Shown piece after piece: positions 40,877 through 49,814 of a DNA stretch of 64,000 nucleotides. The notes under the pieces were generated by a model. It made no database searches, was not told the DNA's origin, and worked only from the letters and a program-made list of their open reading frames with translations. Numbering within the stretch: position 1 is the stretch's first letter; each line of letters begins with the position of its first letter. Source of the stretch: Gordonibacter sp. An230 (lineage in GTDB: Bacteria; Actinomycetota; Coriobacteriia; Coriobacteriales; Eggerthellaceae); contig NZ_NFJP01000002.1 in NCBI RefSeq assembly GCF_002159915.1, positions 124,001 to 188,000 on the forward strand, written 5' to 3'. A program made the position numbers and the translations under genes.

Positions 40877-42003
40877 CACGATGCCTCCCCGACTGCAACA
40901 GGATCGCATCCGACACCGAGAGAACCCCGTGCGTGCGCACCTCGAGAGGACGACCCGCACGCCTCTCCCAGGGAGCGCTTCGTACGCGACGATCCCGCTG
41001 CGCCCAAAGCGCCCTCCGAAGCCGATTCGCGCGTCGCACGCGCCGGAGACGACGCATGGCGTTTTGCGGACGGAGGCTTTGGTCCGACCGCTCCCGCCGA
41101 ACCGGCCATCCGGTTCGCCGCGCCCGCCGAGCCTCCCGGACCAGCGCCGCCCTCCCCTTGCGTCGAAACCGCCTTCTCGGTCGAGCTCCTGTCATCCTTG
41201 GCGCGGGTTCGCAAAGCGAAGGAGAGTGCCGCAGAGCCCTTCCCTCCCCCGCTTTCGCCGTCCGGCGCACCCTCGATGACAATCCCATCGGGAAGCTCGA
41301 AGCGCACGACCCATCCCGCGCTGCCTTCGCACGCCCCCACCGAAAACCGAGGCTCCCAACCGAAAGCGGAGGGCACCCGAAACGCAAGCGCCTCCGTTTC
41401 GGCCAATGACGCTGCGGCCTCCTTGGCAAACGGACAGGGGCCGGATCGCGAGACGTCAATGTCCCGAAGCCGTTCCGTAAGCTCGGCGATCAAGGCGGAA
41501 AGCCCGTCCGCTCCCGTATCGCCGGTAGCGGAAGGCGCCGACGACGGCGATGAAAGGACGGGAGGGGAAGCCCGATCCGAAGCGACTGCAAGGGCCGTGG
41601 AACCCCGATCCGGATGCGCCGTCGGCGAACCCGTCCGGAAGGCCGCAGCGGAGGCCTGCTTGGAAGGGACAGCAGGTGCGGGAGCAGCCCCGCACCCCGC
41701 GAAGCCGCGATCAGAGCCGGATGCCGCAAGCCCCGCCTCATTGGAAGCGCTTATCGACGTCGGCGGGGATGCGGCGCACATCGACGGCGAAGGTCTCGCC
41801 GCGGATCCTTCGACGGAGCGCGCCCCCGACAGCGAGCCGTCCGGCACAGCCCACGCAAAGCGCGCTTCGGCATTCGAGGGCCCCTTTTCCCTCGCTTTCT
41901 CGGACGACTGGCCAGGCTCCGAAGCACCAAACCGGTGCAGGCAGCCGAAACAAACCTCGGCATCATCGAAAGCGCGCGCATGGCAGACCGGGCAAACCTT
42001 CAT
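40876..42003 (-). CDS. Zinc-ribbon protein of unknown function in the Tad cluster
   Basis: The protein has 375 residues. The N-terminus is a CPVC...CFGC zinc ribbon (residues 4-21). About 140 residues of Ser/Ala/Pro-rich linker follow, then a small folded part (SALIAELTERLRDIDVSRSG, WVVRFELPDGIVIEGAPDG) and another low-complexity tail. No signal peptide or helix is visible, so it is probably cytoplasmic. It overlaps both neighbours (4 bp and 1 bp) and must be co-expressed with pilus genes. I recognise no function; a regulatory or scaffold role is possible. Confidence 0.6.
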   Translation of the reverse strand: MKVCPVCHARAFDDAEVCFGCLHRFGASEPGQSSEKAREKGPSNAEARFAWAVPDGSLSGARSVEGSAARPSPSMCAASPPTSISASNEAGLAASGSDRGFAGCGAAPAPAVPSKQASAAAFRTGSPTAHPDRGSTALAVASDRASPPVLSSPSSAPSATGDTGADGLSALIAELTERLRDIDVSRSGPCPFAKEAAASLAETEALAFRVPSAFGWEPRFSVGACEGSAGWVVRFELPDGIVIEGAPDGESGGGKGSAALSFALRTRAKDDRSSTEKAVSTQGEGGAGPGGSAGAANRMAGSAGAVGPKPPSAKRHASSPARATRESASEGALGAAGSSRTKRSLGEACGSSSRGAHARGSLGVGCDPVAVGEAS

Positions 42004-42404
42004 CGCGACCCCTCCTTCACCGACACCACCCCCATACGATCACCTGGCTCGAACCAAGGCGTCGCGCATGACGAGAAACGCTCTACCACCGCCGCCGCAT
42101 TCCTGTGACGGAGCCGCCTGAAAGGCCCCACGTTCCGATAGGCCGCCAAAACGCATCCTGCTCCGTCGATGAACGCCACGTCGATGCGGCGCCCCATGCC
42201 GACCGTATGGATATCGGCGCACGGGAGCAGAAGCAGGACCCCTTCGTCCGGCCTCGCGAACAAAAGGCCCCGGGCGCGCCTCGCCGCGCTCGTCGCGAGC
42301 CTGAGCACCTCCGAACGCTCTCGCACGCCGTCGGAAGACGACGCTTTTGAGGGTCCCGCTTGCCTGCGCTCCCTGCCAGCGGCCCGCTCGCGCCCCGCCT
42401 TCAT
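42000..42404 (-). CDS. DUF192-like small protein
   Basis: The protein has 134 residues. ATG 42404 follows GAAGGAGGCTGCG. A basic N-terminus of about 45 residues is followed by a DUF192-like barrel: GVLLLLPCADIHTVGMGRRIDVAFID, AYRNVGPFRRLRHRNAAAVVE and WFEPGDRMGVV. DUF192 proteins are of unknown function and are usually exported, but no signal peptide is visible here. It overlaps the zinc-ribbon gene (ATGA), consistent with co-translation. Confidence 0.65.
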   Translation of the reverse strand: MKAGRERAAGRERRQAGPSKASSSDGVRERSEVLRLATSAARRARGLLFARPDEGVLLLLPCADIHTVGMGRRIDVAFIDGAGCVLAAYRNVGPFRRLRHRNAAAVVERFSSCATPWFEPGDRMGVVSVKEGSR

Positions 42405-42471
42405 CGCAGCCTCCTTCGGTGCGGCCGCAGATGCCGCAACCCCGTTCGATGTCCTGTTTCTTTCATTATCA

Positions 42472-42981
42472 TCAGCCCTTTCCGTTCGAATTCCCGTCGT
42501 AATGCACGACCATCCCCGCATCCTCCCCCACTTGCACGCCCGAGACGAACAGCCACTGGTACGACCCGTCGCGCTTCACGAACGTGCCGCATGCTGGCAT
42601 GCCGCTGTCCACCTGTGTCCAGCCCTTCCCTTCCAATTCCCGAGCCACCTTCTCGAACATGCCGGCAGCCTCGCCCCGCATCGTGAACCCAACCACGCAC
42701 GCCGAGGCGTCCACCCGCACGTCCTCGCTATCCTCGAGCGCGAGTACCTCACTCCCGAACCCCTCCGGAAGCAGATCTCCCCCGAACGCGCCCGCATCTC
42801 CGCTCGCATCGTTCCATAGCGTCGGATCGAGCGCCATCCTCAGCACATCCGAACCGGCAACCCCTCCCAGCCAGACGGCGCACGATACCGCAAGGGCGGC
42901 CAGGCAAAGGGCGAGCACCGCACGCACGATCCGCGTCCGCATAGGAGACGGTCCCGCCCTCATCGGCGCGCTCCGCTTCAT
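42472..42981 (-). CDS. Membrane-anchored protein of unknown function in the Tad cluster
   Basis: The protein has 169 residues. ATG 42981 overlaps the upstream stop by 4 bp. A basic N-terminus, one helix (RIVRAVLALCLAALAVSCAV, which could be a lipobox ending at Cys) and an extracytoplasmic domain of 130 residues (FTMRGEAAGMFEKVARELEG, CGTFVKRDGSYQWLFVSGVQ). It resembles no family I can name. Location in the operon suggests a part in pilus assembly or tip function. Confidence 0.6.
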   Translation of the reverse strand: MKRSAPMRAGPSPMRTRIVRAVLALCLAALAVSCAVWLGGVAGSDVLRMALDPTLWNDASGDAGAFGGDLLPEGFGSEVLALEDSEDVRVDASACVVGFTMRGEAAGMFEKVARELEGKGWTQVDSGMPACGTFVKRDGSYQWLFVSGVQVGEDAGMVVHYDGNSNGKG

Positions 42982-43439
42982 GCGAGCACCCCCGGCTTGT
43001 AGCGATCCACCACGAAAACCGTTCGATGGGAAAGAGGCGGCAGCGACACGCCGAACACCTCGCGCTTGAGCCCCAAGCCGAACAACGTGGGCGAAAGCTC
43101 GAGCGTCCCCTCGAACTCCACATGCCCTCCCTCCGTGCCGCGCACCGCCACGCTCACCCGTTCGAACGGCTCGTCGAACGACTCGGACAGCACCGAGCCC
43201 ACCTGCGCCCTGCTCTGCTCGATGCCCTGCCCATAGCTGGGAGAGGTCGCATGAACGCGCACCGCATCGCGAAAGGCGTTGTCGAACGCCCCGCATTCCG
43301 AGAAGAACAAAAGCGCGTTCACGGCCACCACCGCCACGACGATCAACACGGGGAACGCGGCTGCAAGCTCGACGACCATCTGCCCTTCCTCCCCCTTCGA
43401 AGCCGCGCGTAGAGCGTCCCGACCGACTCTCACTCCCAT
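42978..43439 (-). CDS. TadE-like pseudopilin
   Basis: The protein has 153 residues. ATG 43439 overlaps the TadG-like stop by 10 bp; a longer frame upstream is possible but less likely. KGEEGQMVVELAAAFPVLIV is a TadE prepilin segment with Gly and Glu in the expected places. The mature region (HVEFEGTLELSPTLFGLGL) is beta-rich. It is one of at least seven TadE/TadG-like proteins in this cluster. Confidence 0.75.
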   Translation of the reverse strand: MGVRVGRDALRAASKGEEGQMVVELAAAFPVLIVVAVVAVNALLFFSECGAFDNAFRDAVRVHATSPSYGQGIEQSRAQVGSVLSESFDEPFERVSVAVRGTEGGHVEFEGTLELSPTLFGLGLKREVFGVSLPPLSHRTVFVVDRYKPGVLA

Positions 43440-45544
43440 ACTCTCGCCCCCGTCACCTGCGCGCACATAGACCGTAAACCATCCGCGATCCGTCCAATCA
43501 CATCGGTCGTCACGCTCTTCACCGCCTCGGGCAGCGCGAACTCAATGGTCACGGCGGGACCGCCGTCGCCGAACACGCGCACCTCGGCAACCTCGATGCG
43601 ATCCATCGCCGCGTCGACGCCTTCCGAAAGCCCGCCTTCGACCAAACCCACAATGGACTGGAACACGTTGTTCGATTCGAGGGGGTGCTCCACCGCTCCG
43701 CGTTTGAGCGACAGCAGTTGCGCGGCGAACGCGCCGTCGTCGGCCGAAGCCACGTGAGCCGAGTTCACGAGCACCGGCTTCAGCGCATCGAGATTCGCCG
43801 GCTCGAGCCCCACGGCGGAGACGACCTCCTGCAACGCGCCCGCCGCCCACGTGCCGAGTCCGCTCTCCCCCGCAAGGGGAAGGCCGTCGAGCGCCGAGGA
43901 CACGGCTCCGTCGAGCGCCTCCTGCCCCTCGGAGTACGCCTCGAGCACACCCGACCAGCAATCGAGCACGATGCCGAGCGCCCCCACCGCCGCGCCGCCG
44001 TCGCCGCGAAGACCGTCGAGCAAAGACGAGACCACCGACGCTCCCTCGCCTGCAGGTTCGGCCACGAGCGTGGCTGCGGACACAGCAGCTCGCGCTCCGA
44101 GCGTCCCCGCAGGCTGAACGAACGGCCCCGCCCAAGCCGTCTCCGAAGAGCCCGTGCATGCCGCCAGCACGATCACACCCAGGCCGCCTGGAGGCCGTGC
44201 GTCGATGCGCATCCCCGCAACAGATCCAAAGGCCTCGCCCAAGCGGTCGAGCAAACCTCCTGCGCGTTCGCGCACCTCGGCTGAAAGCGGATCGAGCACG
44301 GCACGCGCCCGCTCGTAATCCTCGGCTGCTTCGGCCACCTTCTCGTAGTGGTACTCGAAGCCGTTGTCGATCGAGGCGGACGCGGCGGCCACCTTTCCCA
44401 TGCTGGCCGCCGAGAACCCGCACTCTGGACATACGGCATACGATTCCGCCTCCATCTGCTCGATGGAACCGAACCGCACGACGCTGGAAGCCTCGGGGCA
44501 TCCCTCCCAAGCGTGCATGATGGGCCCGGCCCCGTTTTCCGTCACCGGATAGGCCTCCTCGGTGTAGAGCCTCGTCTCGCGCATCTCCTCGGTGTTCTTA
44601 GGCACGTGCGGAAACAGCGCCTCGAAGGACTCCTCGCTCTCGCGCACGTACCCGCGCCCCACTTCCTGGGCTGCGAACGAATAGAAGCGCTCGCGCAGCT
44701 TCGAGCGCGCCCACTCCTCGGTCGAGTCCCCCATCGGCCGCTCCGCAGCGAGGCGGCGCGGATAGTAGGCCTTCGCCCGTTCGAGGGCGACGGAGAACGA
44801 CCATGCGTCGACGCTGCGGTACAGGGGATTGTCCGCGCCCTCCATGCCCGCAAGCGATTGGGCGCGCTCGTACATGCAGTACGACGGGTTCGCACCGCAA
44901 TCGCGCTCGAAACCGCGCAGCTTGGCCTCGGACGCTCGCTCGGCCGCCTCTTCGGCCTCCTCGGCCGCTTTCGCGACATCCTCCGCCTTGTCGTCAACCT
45001 CGTCTTGGAACGCCTCGGCCGCGGCGCCGGCGCCGACGGATATCTCCTCCCCCTCTCCGGGAGAGAGCACCGCCAGCGCTAGATAGTCCGCCGATCCACT
45101 GCCGTTAGCCGCCGCCGTCGACGCCGCGCTCGCCGCCGAGAGAAACGGCAGCGCCCGTTGCAGTCGGTTCAAGCCCGACGCCGCCTTCTCGGCGAACGAG
45201 TCGCGAGCGCGCGCAACGCTTCGCCCGGCCGAAAGCAGCGCTTCCGAAGCCGGTGCGGTTGCAGGGGTGCATAGCGCCACCACCCCCAGACCGGTCGCCG
45301 CCAAGCTGGTAAGCGACAGCGACAACACCGCCGCATCGCACACCCTCACGACGATCATGAACTCGGCCACCACGTTCTGGGCAGCGAGCGCCGCCGCATC
45401 CGCAACGTTTTGCACCTTTGAGGACGCCGCGTTCAACCTGCACACCTGGGCCGTCGAGAACACGAGCGACAACGTGATGAGCAGGGCGAGCACCACGCCC
45501 ACCGAAGTGAACCCCTCTTCGTCGCGAAACAAATCCCGCTTCAT
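43430..45544 (-). CDS. TadG-like large pilus-associated protein
   Basis: The protein has 704 residues. ATG 45544 is chosen because it starts the prepilin-like N-terminus (RDEEGFTSVGVVLALLITLS), and it overlaps the upstream gene by 4 bp. After the helix come NVADAAALAAQNVV (the TadG signature), a second hydrophobic region (about 60-90), a coiled coil rich in Glu/Ala (AEDVAKAAEEAEEAAERASE), a CPEC motif near residue 395 and an Ala/Gly-rich C-terminal half. It is probably anchored with a large external part, possibly a pilus tip or secreted accessory protein. Confidence 0.72.
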   Translation of the reverse strand: MKRDLFRDEEGFTSVGVVLALLITLSLVFSTAQVCRLNAASSKVQNVADAAALAAQNVVAEFMIVVRVCDAAVLSLSLTSLAATGLGVVALCTPATAPASEALLSAGRSVARARDSFAEKAASGLNRLQRALPFLSAASAASTAAANGSGSADYLALAVLSPGEGEEISVGAGAAAEAFQDEVDDKAEDVAKAAEEAEEAAERASEAKLRGFERDCGANPSYCMYERAQSLAGMEGADNPLYRSVDAWSFSVALERAKAYYPRRLAAERPMGDSTEEWARSKLRERFYSFAAQEVGRGYVRESEESFEALFPHVPKNTEEMRETRLYTEEAYPVTENGAGPIMHAWEGCPEASSVVRFGSIEQMEAESYAVCPECGFSAASMGKVAAASASIDNGFEYHYEKVAEAAEDYERARAVLDPLSAEVRERAGGLLDRLGEAFGSVAGMRIDARPPGGLGVIVLAACTGSSETAWAGPFVQPAGTLGARAAVSAATLVAEPAGEGASVVSSLLDGLRGDGGAAVGALGIVLDCWSGVLEAYSEGQEALDGAVSSALDGLPLAGESGLGTWAAGALQEVVSAVGLEPANLDALKPVLVNSAHVASADDGAFAAQLLSLKRGAVEHPLESNNVFQSIVGLVEGGLSEGVDAAMDRIEVAEVRVFGDGGPAVTIEFALPEAVKSVTTDVIGRIADGLRSMCAQVTGARVWE

Positions 45545-46050
45545 CCCATCCACGCTCCCACCCACTCCGACGGGTCGTCGCCCGCCGACGCCGAATAAAC
45601 CCATTCCGGTTGCACCTGTTGCTCGGCCTCAACCTCGATGCGGTAGTTGCCGCGCTCGTTCAGAATGCCGAGCAACGCCCCGCCCGCGCCGAGCAGCGGC
45701 AGCGGACGCGCCTCGTTTGCAATGAGGACCCGCACCACCTCCGACCCCTCGTCGCCCTCGAAGCTCACTTCCCATGAACAACCGCCTTCATGCACGTGGA
45801 AACAGGAAACTGGAGGCACGGCTCCCAAGCGATGACGCACATACGCCTCGCAGCTCTCGGCCATGTCGCCCGCCGCGTCCGTCTTCGTTGCGAGCAGCCG
45901 GCACGCCTCCGACGCCGCCGCATGCATGATGAGGCGGTCGTACAGGAGAATGCCCGGCTGCACAAGTAGAAGCAGCCCCACGAGCAGCACGGGTATCAGG
46001 AACGCAGCCTCCACTGTGGCCTGCCCGCGCTCCCGCGCCTCTTCTTTCAC
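45541..46050 (-). CDS. TadE-like pseudopilin
   Basis: The protein has 169 residues from GTG 46050 (GAAGGGGGCGTT upstream). KEEARERGQATVEAAFLIPV is a textbook TadE prepilin segment, with RGQ-A-TVE before the helix. The mature part includes PGILLYDRLIMHAAASEACR and a beta domain with two Cys. The stop overlaps the TadG-like start. Confidence 0.78.
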   Translation of the reverse strand: MKEEARERGQATVEAAFLIPVLLVGLLLLVQPGILLYDRLIMHAAASEACRLLATKTDAAGDMAESCEAYVRHRLGAVPPVSCFHVHEGGCSWEVSFEGDEGSEVVRVLIANEARPLPLLGAGGALLGILNERGNYRIEVEAEQQVQPEWVYSASAGDDPSEWVGAWMG

Positions 46051-46091
46051 AACGCCCCCTTCGCTTCCGATCCCATCCCACACCTGCACCG

Positions 46092-46394
46092 TCAAAACAG
46101 GAACACGTCGGCAACCGACCCTGGCGCAGCCAGCTGCACATGGTGCGATGCGGACAACAGCGCATGTTCCACGAACAAACCCCCCTCGAGGCAGCGCCAC
46201 AGCATTCCGAGGGCTACGAGCATCGCGAGGAACGCAGCTGTCACTACGGCAAATTCCACCGTGCCCTGCCCCTTCGCGTCGTCTAAAGCGCCAAGGACAT
46301 CAGGAGCACGGACGATGTCGGGAACGCCGTGCGCGTCCCGGCCCGAACGAAAGCTCCCTCCGAGCAAACGGCGCGTCTCGCCCGCGCACGTCAC
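46092..46394 (-). CDS. TadE-like pseudopilin, small
   Basis: The protein has 100 residues from GTG 46394, which overlaps the flp stop (GTGA). DDAKGQGTVEFAVVTAAFLA is the prepilin segment, and the mature part of about 50 residues (CLEGGLFVEHALLSASHHVQ) is short. The start is uncertain because the ribosome-binding site is weak and translational coupling to flp is assumed. Confidence 0.68.
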   Translation of the reverse strand: MTCAGETRRLLGGSFRSGRDAHGVPDIVRAPDVLGALDDAKGQGTVEFAVVTAAFLAMLVALGMLWRCLEGGLFVEHALLSASHHVQLAAPGSVADVFLF

Positions 46395-46591
46395 AGGCTG
46401 TTGATCCCCTCCGCAATGGCGTCCCACAGCTCCTGCAGCTTCGGCCGGAACACGGTGATCGCGAGGATTGCGATCACCACCAGCACGCCTACCAAGATGG
46501 CGTACTCCGTCGTCCCTTGGCCGTCCTCCCGCTTCAGCGACCTCTCCGCACGGCACGTCGCCCGCGCCAACCACATCCGATACGCATCCAT
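46391..46591 (-). CDS. flp: Flp-type pilin, set 2
   Basis: This 66-residue protein has the prepilin motif EDGQGTTEYAILVGVLVVIA, with Gly then TTEY and a hydrophobic helix, the canonical Flp pattern. Mature pilin would have about 40 residues (VFRPKLQELWDAIAEGINSL at the end). It lies between tadC2 and a TadE-like gene and overlaps the latter. It differs clearly from the first Flp pilin (39681-39914), suggesting two kinds of shaft or a mixed pilus. Confidence 0.88.
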   Translation of the reverse strand: MDAYRMWLARATCRAERSLKREDGQGTTEYAILVGVLVVIAILAITVFRPKLQELWDAIAEGINSL

Positions 46592-46609
46592 GCGCGCCCC
46601 TTTCCATCG

Positions 46610-47554
46610 TCAGAACCCTTCCATTAATTCGAGCAGCACCGGTCCCAGCACCAAGAGCAGCATCGCTGGCAGAATGAGCGCGCCTGTAGGCACCATCATC
46701 TTGACCGGAGCCTTCGCCACCCGCTCCTCGACGTGCGCCCGATGCGCAGCGCGCGCCTCCGCAGCCGAAGCCTCGAAGCCTTCCGCGAGCGATGCGCCGA
46801 AGCGCAGCGAGCGCACCGCACTCTCCACCACTCGCCCAAGCAGAGGCGAATCGTAGGAAGCGGCCAGAGATCGCAAGGCCTCTTCGCGCGTGGCCAAGCC
46901 CGTCGTCCACGCGCGATGCGCGCGAGCGCACTCCGCGGCGAACTCCGTCTCGAAATGCCCGGCATACAACTCGAAGCTGCGATCGAACGACAACCCGCTG
47001 CGCAATCCGAGCGCCACCACCTCGAGCATTTCCGACAGGTCGCGCTCCAAACTCGCTGCGCGAGCGCGTTCGCGACGCCGCACGGCCTTGGAAACCGCAG
47101 AAGCGCCCCAGATCATGCCAACCAGCGCGCCGACCAAACTCAGTTCGTTCGACAGCGTTGCACCTGCGATAGCACCCGCCGCCGTCGATGCCGCGCCGAG
47201 CCGCACGGACGCATCGACGAGCCCGAGGGCCGACAGCTCCTCAGCGCACCCCGCCCTCCTCCCGTGCTCGCCAAGCCATCCCTCCACCCTCGCGATGATC
47301 GGCAAACGACGCGCGACGGAGGCGCTCGAAAGGCCGAGCTCGATTCTGCGCGTGGCCTCGATGGCCAGGCGCACAAGACGACCGTCGAGCCCCTTGTCGA
47401 CACCCTGCCCATCCGCACCCGCCGCCCGACGCAGCGCCTTGCGCCTCGCAGCGCCGAGAGCCCCCGCCCTCCACTGCGCCCCCAGGAACGCTCCCGCGGC
47501 GCCCGCCGAAACCGTCGCCATCACCGCGAGCGCGCCCTCCGCCATCGCCATCAT
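46610..47554 (-). CDS. tadC: TadC-like pilus assembly membrane protein, set 2
   Basis: The protein has 314 residues. ATG 47554 (ATGA overlap with tadB) or the next ATG at 47551 is the start, just after GGAGGTGGG. This T2SF-family protein has helices near residues 5-25, a pair near 125-165, the T2SF domain (RDLSEMLEVVALGLRSGLSF, RVVESAVRSLRFGASLAEGF) and a C-terminal helix (LILPAMLLLVLGPVLLELM). It is a paralogue of the set-1 TadC at 33932-34858. Confidence 0.87.
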   Translation of the reverse strand: MMAMAEGALAVMATVSAGAAGAFLGAQWRAGALGAARRKALRRAAGADGQGVDKGLDGRLVRLAIEATRRIELGLSSASVARRLPIIARVEGWLGEHGRRAGCAEELSALGLVDASVRLGAASTAAGAIAGATLSNELSLVGALVGMIWGASAVSKAVRRRERARAASLERDLSEMLEVVALGLRSGLSFDRSFELYAGHFETEFAAECARAHRAWTTGLATREEALRSLAASYDSPLLGRVVESAVRSLRFGASLAEGFEASAAEARAAHRAHVEERVAKAPVKMMVPTGALILPAMLLLVLGPVLLELMEGF

Positions 47555-48528
47555 CCCACCTCCGCAGCCAGCATGCGCCTCACCGCAAGCACGCCCGCCG
47601 CCTGCATGCCCAACGCAAGCGCAAGCAGGGCAAAACCGGCCGCGCTTGAGAAAAACGGCTCGAGGAAGCCTTCGCTCACCAGCGAGAACACCGCGATGAG
47701 CACGAACGGCATGACGCTCACGATACGCGCCGACAGCTTCGCTTGGGCCGTTTGCACGCGCAGAGAGCGATTCAGCTCGATCTCCCCTTCCACGGACTCG
47801 CGAGCCGCCTCGAGCACCTGGGACAAACTGCCGCCCGCCTCGTGCTGCACGTTCAAGGCCACGGCGACAAACGAAAGCTCCGGCACCGTCGCCCCTTCGC
47901 GCAGCGCATCGAGCGCCTCGGACGCGCCCTGCCCCGCCTGCAAACGGTGAGCAGCGCGGCCGAACAAAGCCCCGAGCGGCTCCGGCGCCTCGCCAGCCAC
48001 TTGCTGGAGCGTCTGAAGCAGCGAGAACCCCGATCGAAAGCACACGCCCATCGAGCGCAGCGCTTCGGGAACGGCGTCGCGCATCGCGTCGCGACGACGC
48101 TCTTCAAATTTTTTGAGACGCGCGGTGACGACCGCGCACAAGCACACCGCCGCTGCAACGCCTCCCACCGGAGAAGCCAACGCAAGCCCCGTGACGAGCG
48201 CAACCAGAAAAGCCGATGCCAAGAACGCGGAGACGAGCGAGACCTCGGACGCTGGCACGCCACGCTCGCGCGCCTCCCGCACCGCCCCGCGCGCGACCTT
48301 CGCGCAACGGGTGGAGCGCATGAGCAGCCTTGCAAGCGGCCTGGTGCAGCTCACGCCATCACGAAGCTTCCGGGCCAGCCAGCCTGCGCGCGCCGTCCCC
48401 GAGCCCCGCATTCGCCCCGACGCCCTCCGTGCGCCCTGCAGCGCCGCGGACGCGGCGAGCGCACCGCATCCGAACGCTGCAAGCGCTCCGAGCGCCGTCA
48501 CGCCGCCGAGCAGCATGCGCGCCTCCAT
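47551..48528 (-). CDS. tadB: TadB-like pilus assembly membrane protein, set 2
   Basis: The protein has 325 residues. ATG 48528 follows GAGGAGGTGGCCGC and overlaps the ATPase end by 31 bp. This T2SF-family protein has an N-terminal helix, a helix pair near 120-150 (AFLASAFLVALVTGLALASP), the conserved domain (RDAMRDAVPEALRSMGVCFR, SLLQTLQQVAGEAPEPLG, HEAGGSLSQVLEAARESVEG) and C-terminal helices. It forms the platform with set-2 TadC. Confidence 0.87.
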   Translation of the reverse strand: MEARMLLGGVTALGALAAFGCGALAASAALQGARRASGRMRGSGTARAGWLARKLRDGVSCTRPLARLLMRSTRCAKVARGAVREARERGVPASEVSLVSAFLASAFLVALVTGLALASPVGGVAAAVCLCAVVTARLKKFEERRRDAMRDAVPEALRSMGVCFRSGFSLLQTLQQVAGEAPEPLGALFGRAAHRLQAGQGASEALDALREGATVPELSFVAVALNVQHEAGGSLSQVLEAARESVEGEIELNRSLRVQTAQAKLSARIVSVMPFVLIAVFSLVSEGFLEPFFSSAAGFALLALALGMQAAGVLAVRRMLAAEVG

Positions 48529-49814
48529 GCGGCCACCTCCTCCTCGTTCGCCACCCGCAGCGCAGGCAATTCGCCGATCCAGAACGGCTCTGCCCTCCAT
48601 CGGCCCTCCGTCTCCGAACGGTCGCGCCGATACAGCGTCTTCACCTGGCAGACATGCCGTTCCCGGTTGTAGGACAGCTCGGCCACCTCGGAGACGTACC
48701 GCGCCCCGTCAAGGGAGCGCGCCGTCTGCACGACGGCGTCGAAGGCGCTTGCAATGCTCGACTCGATCACGTCCACCGGCAGCTCGGCCGCATAGCGCAC
48801 CATCGTCGTCAGCCGCGACACCACATCGGACGGCGAGTTCGCATGCAACGTGGTCAGAGAGCCGTCATGCCCCGTGTTCATTGCCTGCAGCATGTCGAGG
48901 GCCTCCGCGCCCCGGCACTCCCCCACCACGATGCGGTCGGGTCGCATGCGCAGCGCGTTGATGACGAGATCGCGTATGGTCACCTCGCCCGTGCCCTCGG
49001 CGCTGCGCGGGCGCGCCTCGAGCCGCACGACGTGAGGATGCTCGAGAAAGCGCAACTCGGCGGAGTCCTCGATCGTCACGATGCGCTCGTCGCGAGGCAG
49101 CGCGCACGACAGGGCGTTGAGCAAGGTGGTCTTTCCACTGCCCGTTCCGCCCGACACGGCAATGTTCTTCCGCGCGCGGACCGCCCATGCAAGGCAGCGC
49201 CCCACGGTCGAGCCGAACGATCCAGCCCTCATCATGTCTTCGAGCGTCATGACGCGCGAGGCGAACTTGCGAATGGTGAGCACCGGACCATCGAGTGCGA
49301 GCGGAGGGATGACCACGTGCACGCGATAGCCCTGCGGCAAGCGCGCGTTCGCCATGGGGGAAGCCTCGTCCACGCGCCGACCGAGGGGGCCGAGCATGCG
49401 ATCGATGAGCGCCCGCAGCTGCGCCTCGTCGGCAAAACGCGCCTCCGAGCGGAACAGACGGCCCTCCCGCTCGAAAAACACGTCGCACGGACCGTTCACC
49501 ATGATCTCGGTGACCGAATCGTCGGCGAGCAGCCCTTCGAGAGGGCCGAAACCGAGCACCGCATCCACCAACTCGCACACAAGCCTCCGACGCTCCTCGC
49601 GCGGCACCGCCGACCATGAAACGTCTTCGAACGCCTGGCGGCACGCGCTTCTCAGCTCGCTGCGCGCGCGATTCGGATTCGCCGTCACCATGGCGGCGAT
49701 ATCGTCTGCCGACACGAGCGACAAAACCTGGGCTTTCAGCGTCTCGAGACCATTCGAAGGCTCCCGCGAAGGCCCCGCCCCTTCCGCCGCACGCGCCCGG
49801 CTCATCAAAGACAT
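48498..49814 (-). CDS. tadA: CpaF/TadA pilus assembly ATPase, set 2
   Basis: The protein has 438 residues. ATG 49814 follows GAAGGGGGTCTC. Walker A is AVSGGTGSGKTTLLNALS, the Asp box TIEDSAELRFLEHPH, Walker B RIVVGECRGAEALDML and the His box LTTLHANSPSDVV. The N-terminal domain (GFGPLEGLLADDSVTEIMVN) is standard for CpaF. It is parallel to the set-1 ATPase but clearly diverged, so this is not a recent duplication. It overlaps tadZ by 10 bp. Confidence 0.92.
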   Translation of the reverse strand: MSLMSRARAAEGAGPSREPSNGLETLKAQVLSLVSADDIAAMVTANPNRARSELRSACRQAFEDVSWSAVPREERRRLVCELVDAVLGFGPLEGLLADDSVTEIMVNGPCDVFFEREGRLFRSEARFADEAQLRALIDRMLGPLGRRVDEASPMANARLPQGYRVHVVIPPLALDGPVLTIRKFASRVMTLEDMMRAGSFGSTVGRCLAWAVRARKNIAVSGGTGSGKTTLLNALSCALPRDERIVTIEDSAELRFLEHPHVVRLEARPRSAEGTGEVTIRDLVINALRMRPDRIVVGECRGAEALDMLQAMNTGHDGSLTTLHANSPSDVVSRLTTMVRYAAELPVDVIESSIASAFDAVVQTARSLDGARYVSEVAELSYNRERHVCQVKTLYRRDRSETEGRWRAEPFWIGELPALRVANEEEVAAWRRACCSAA

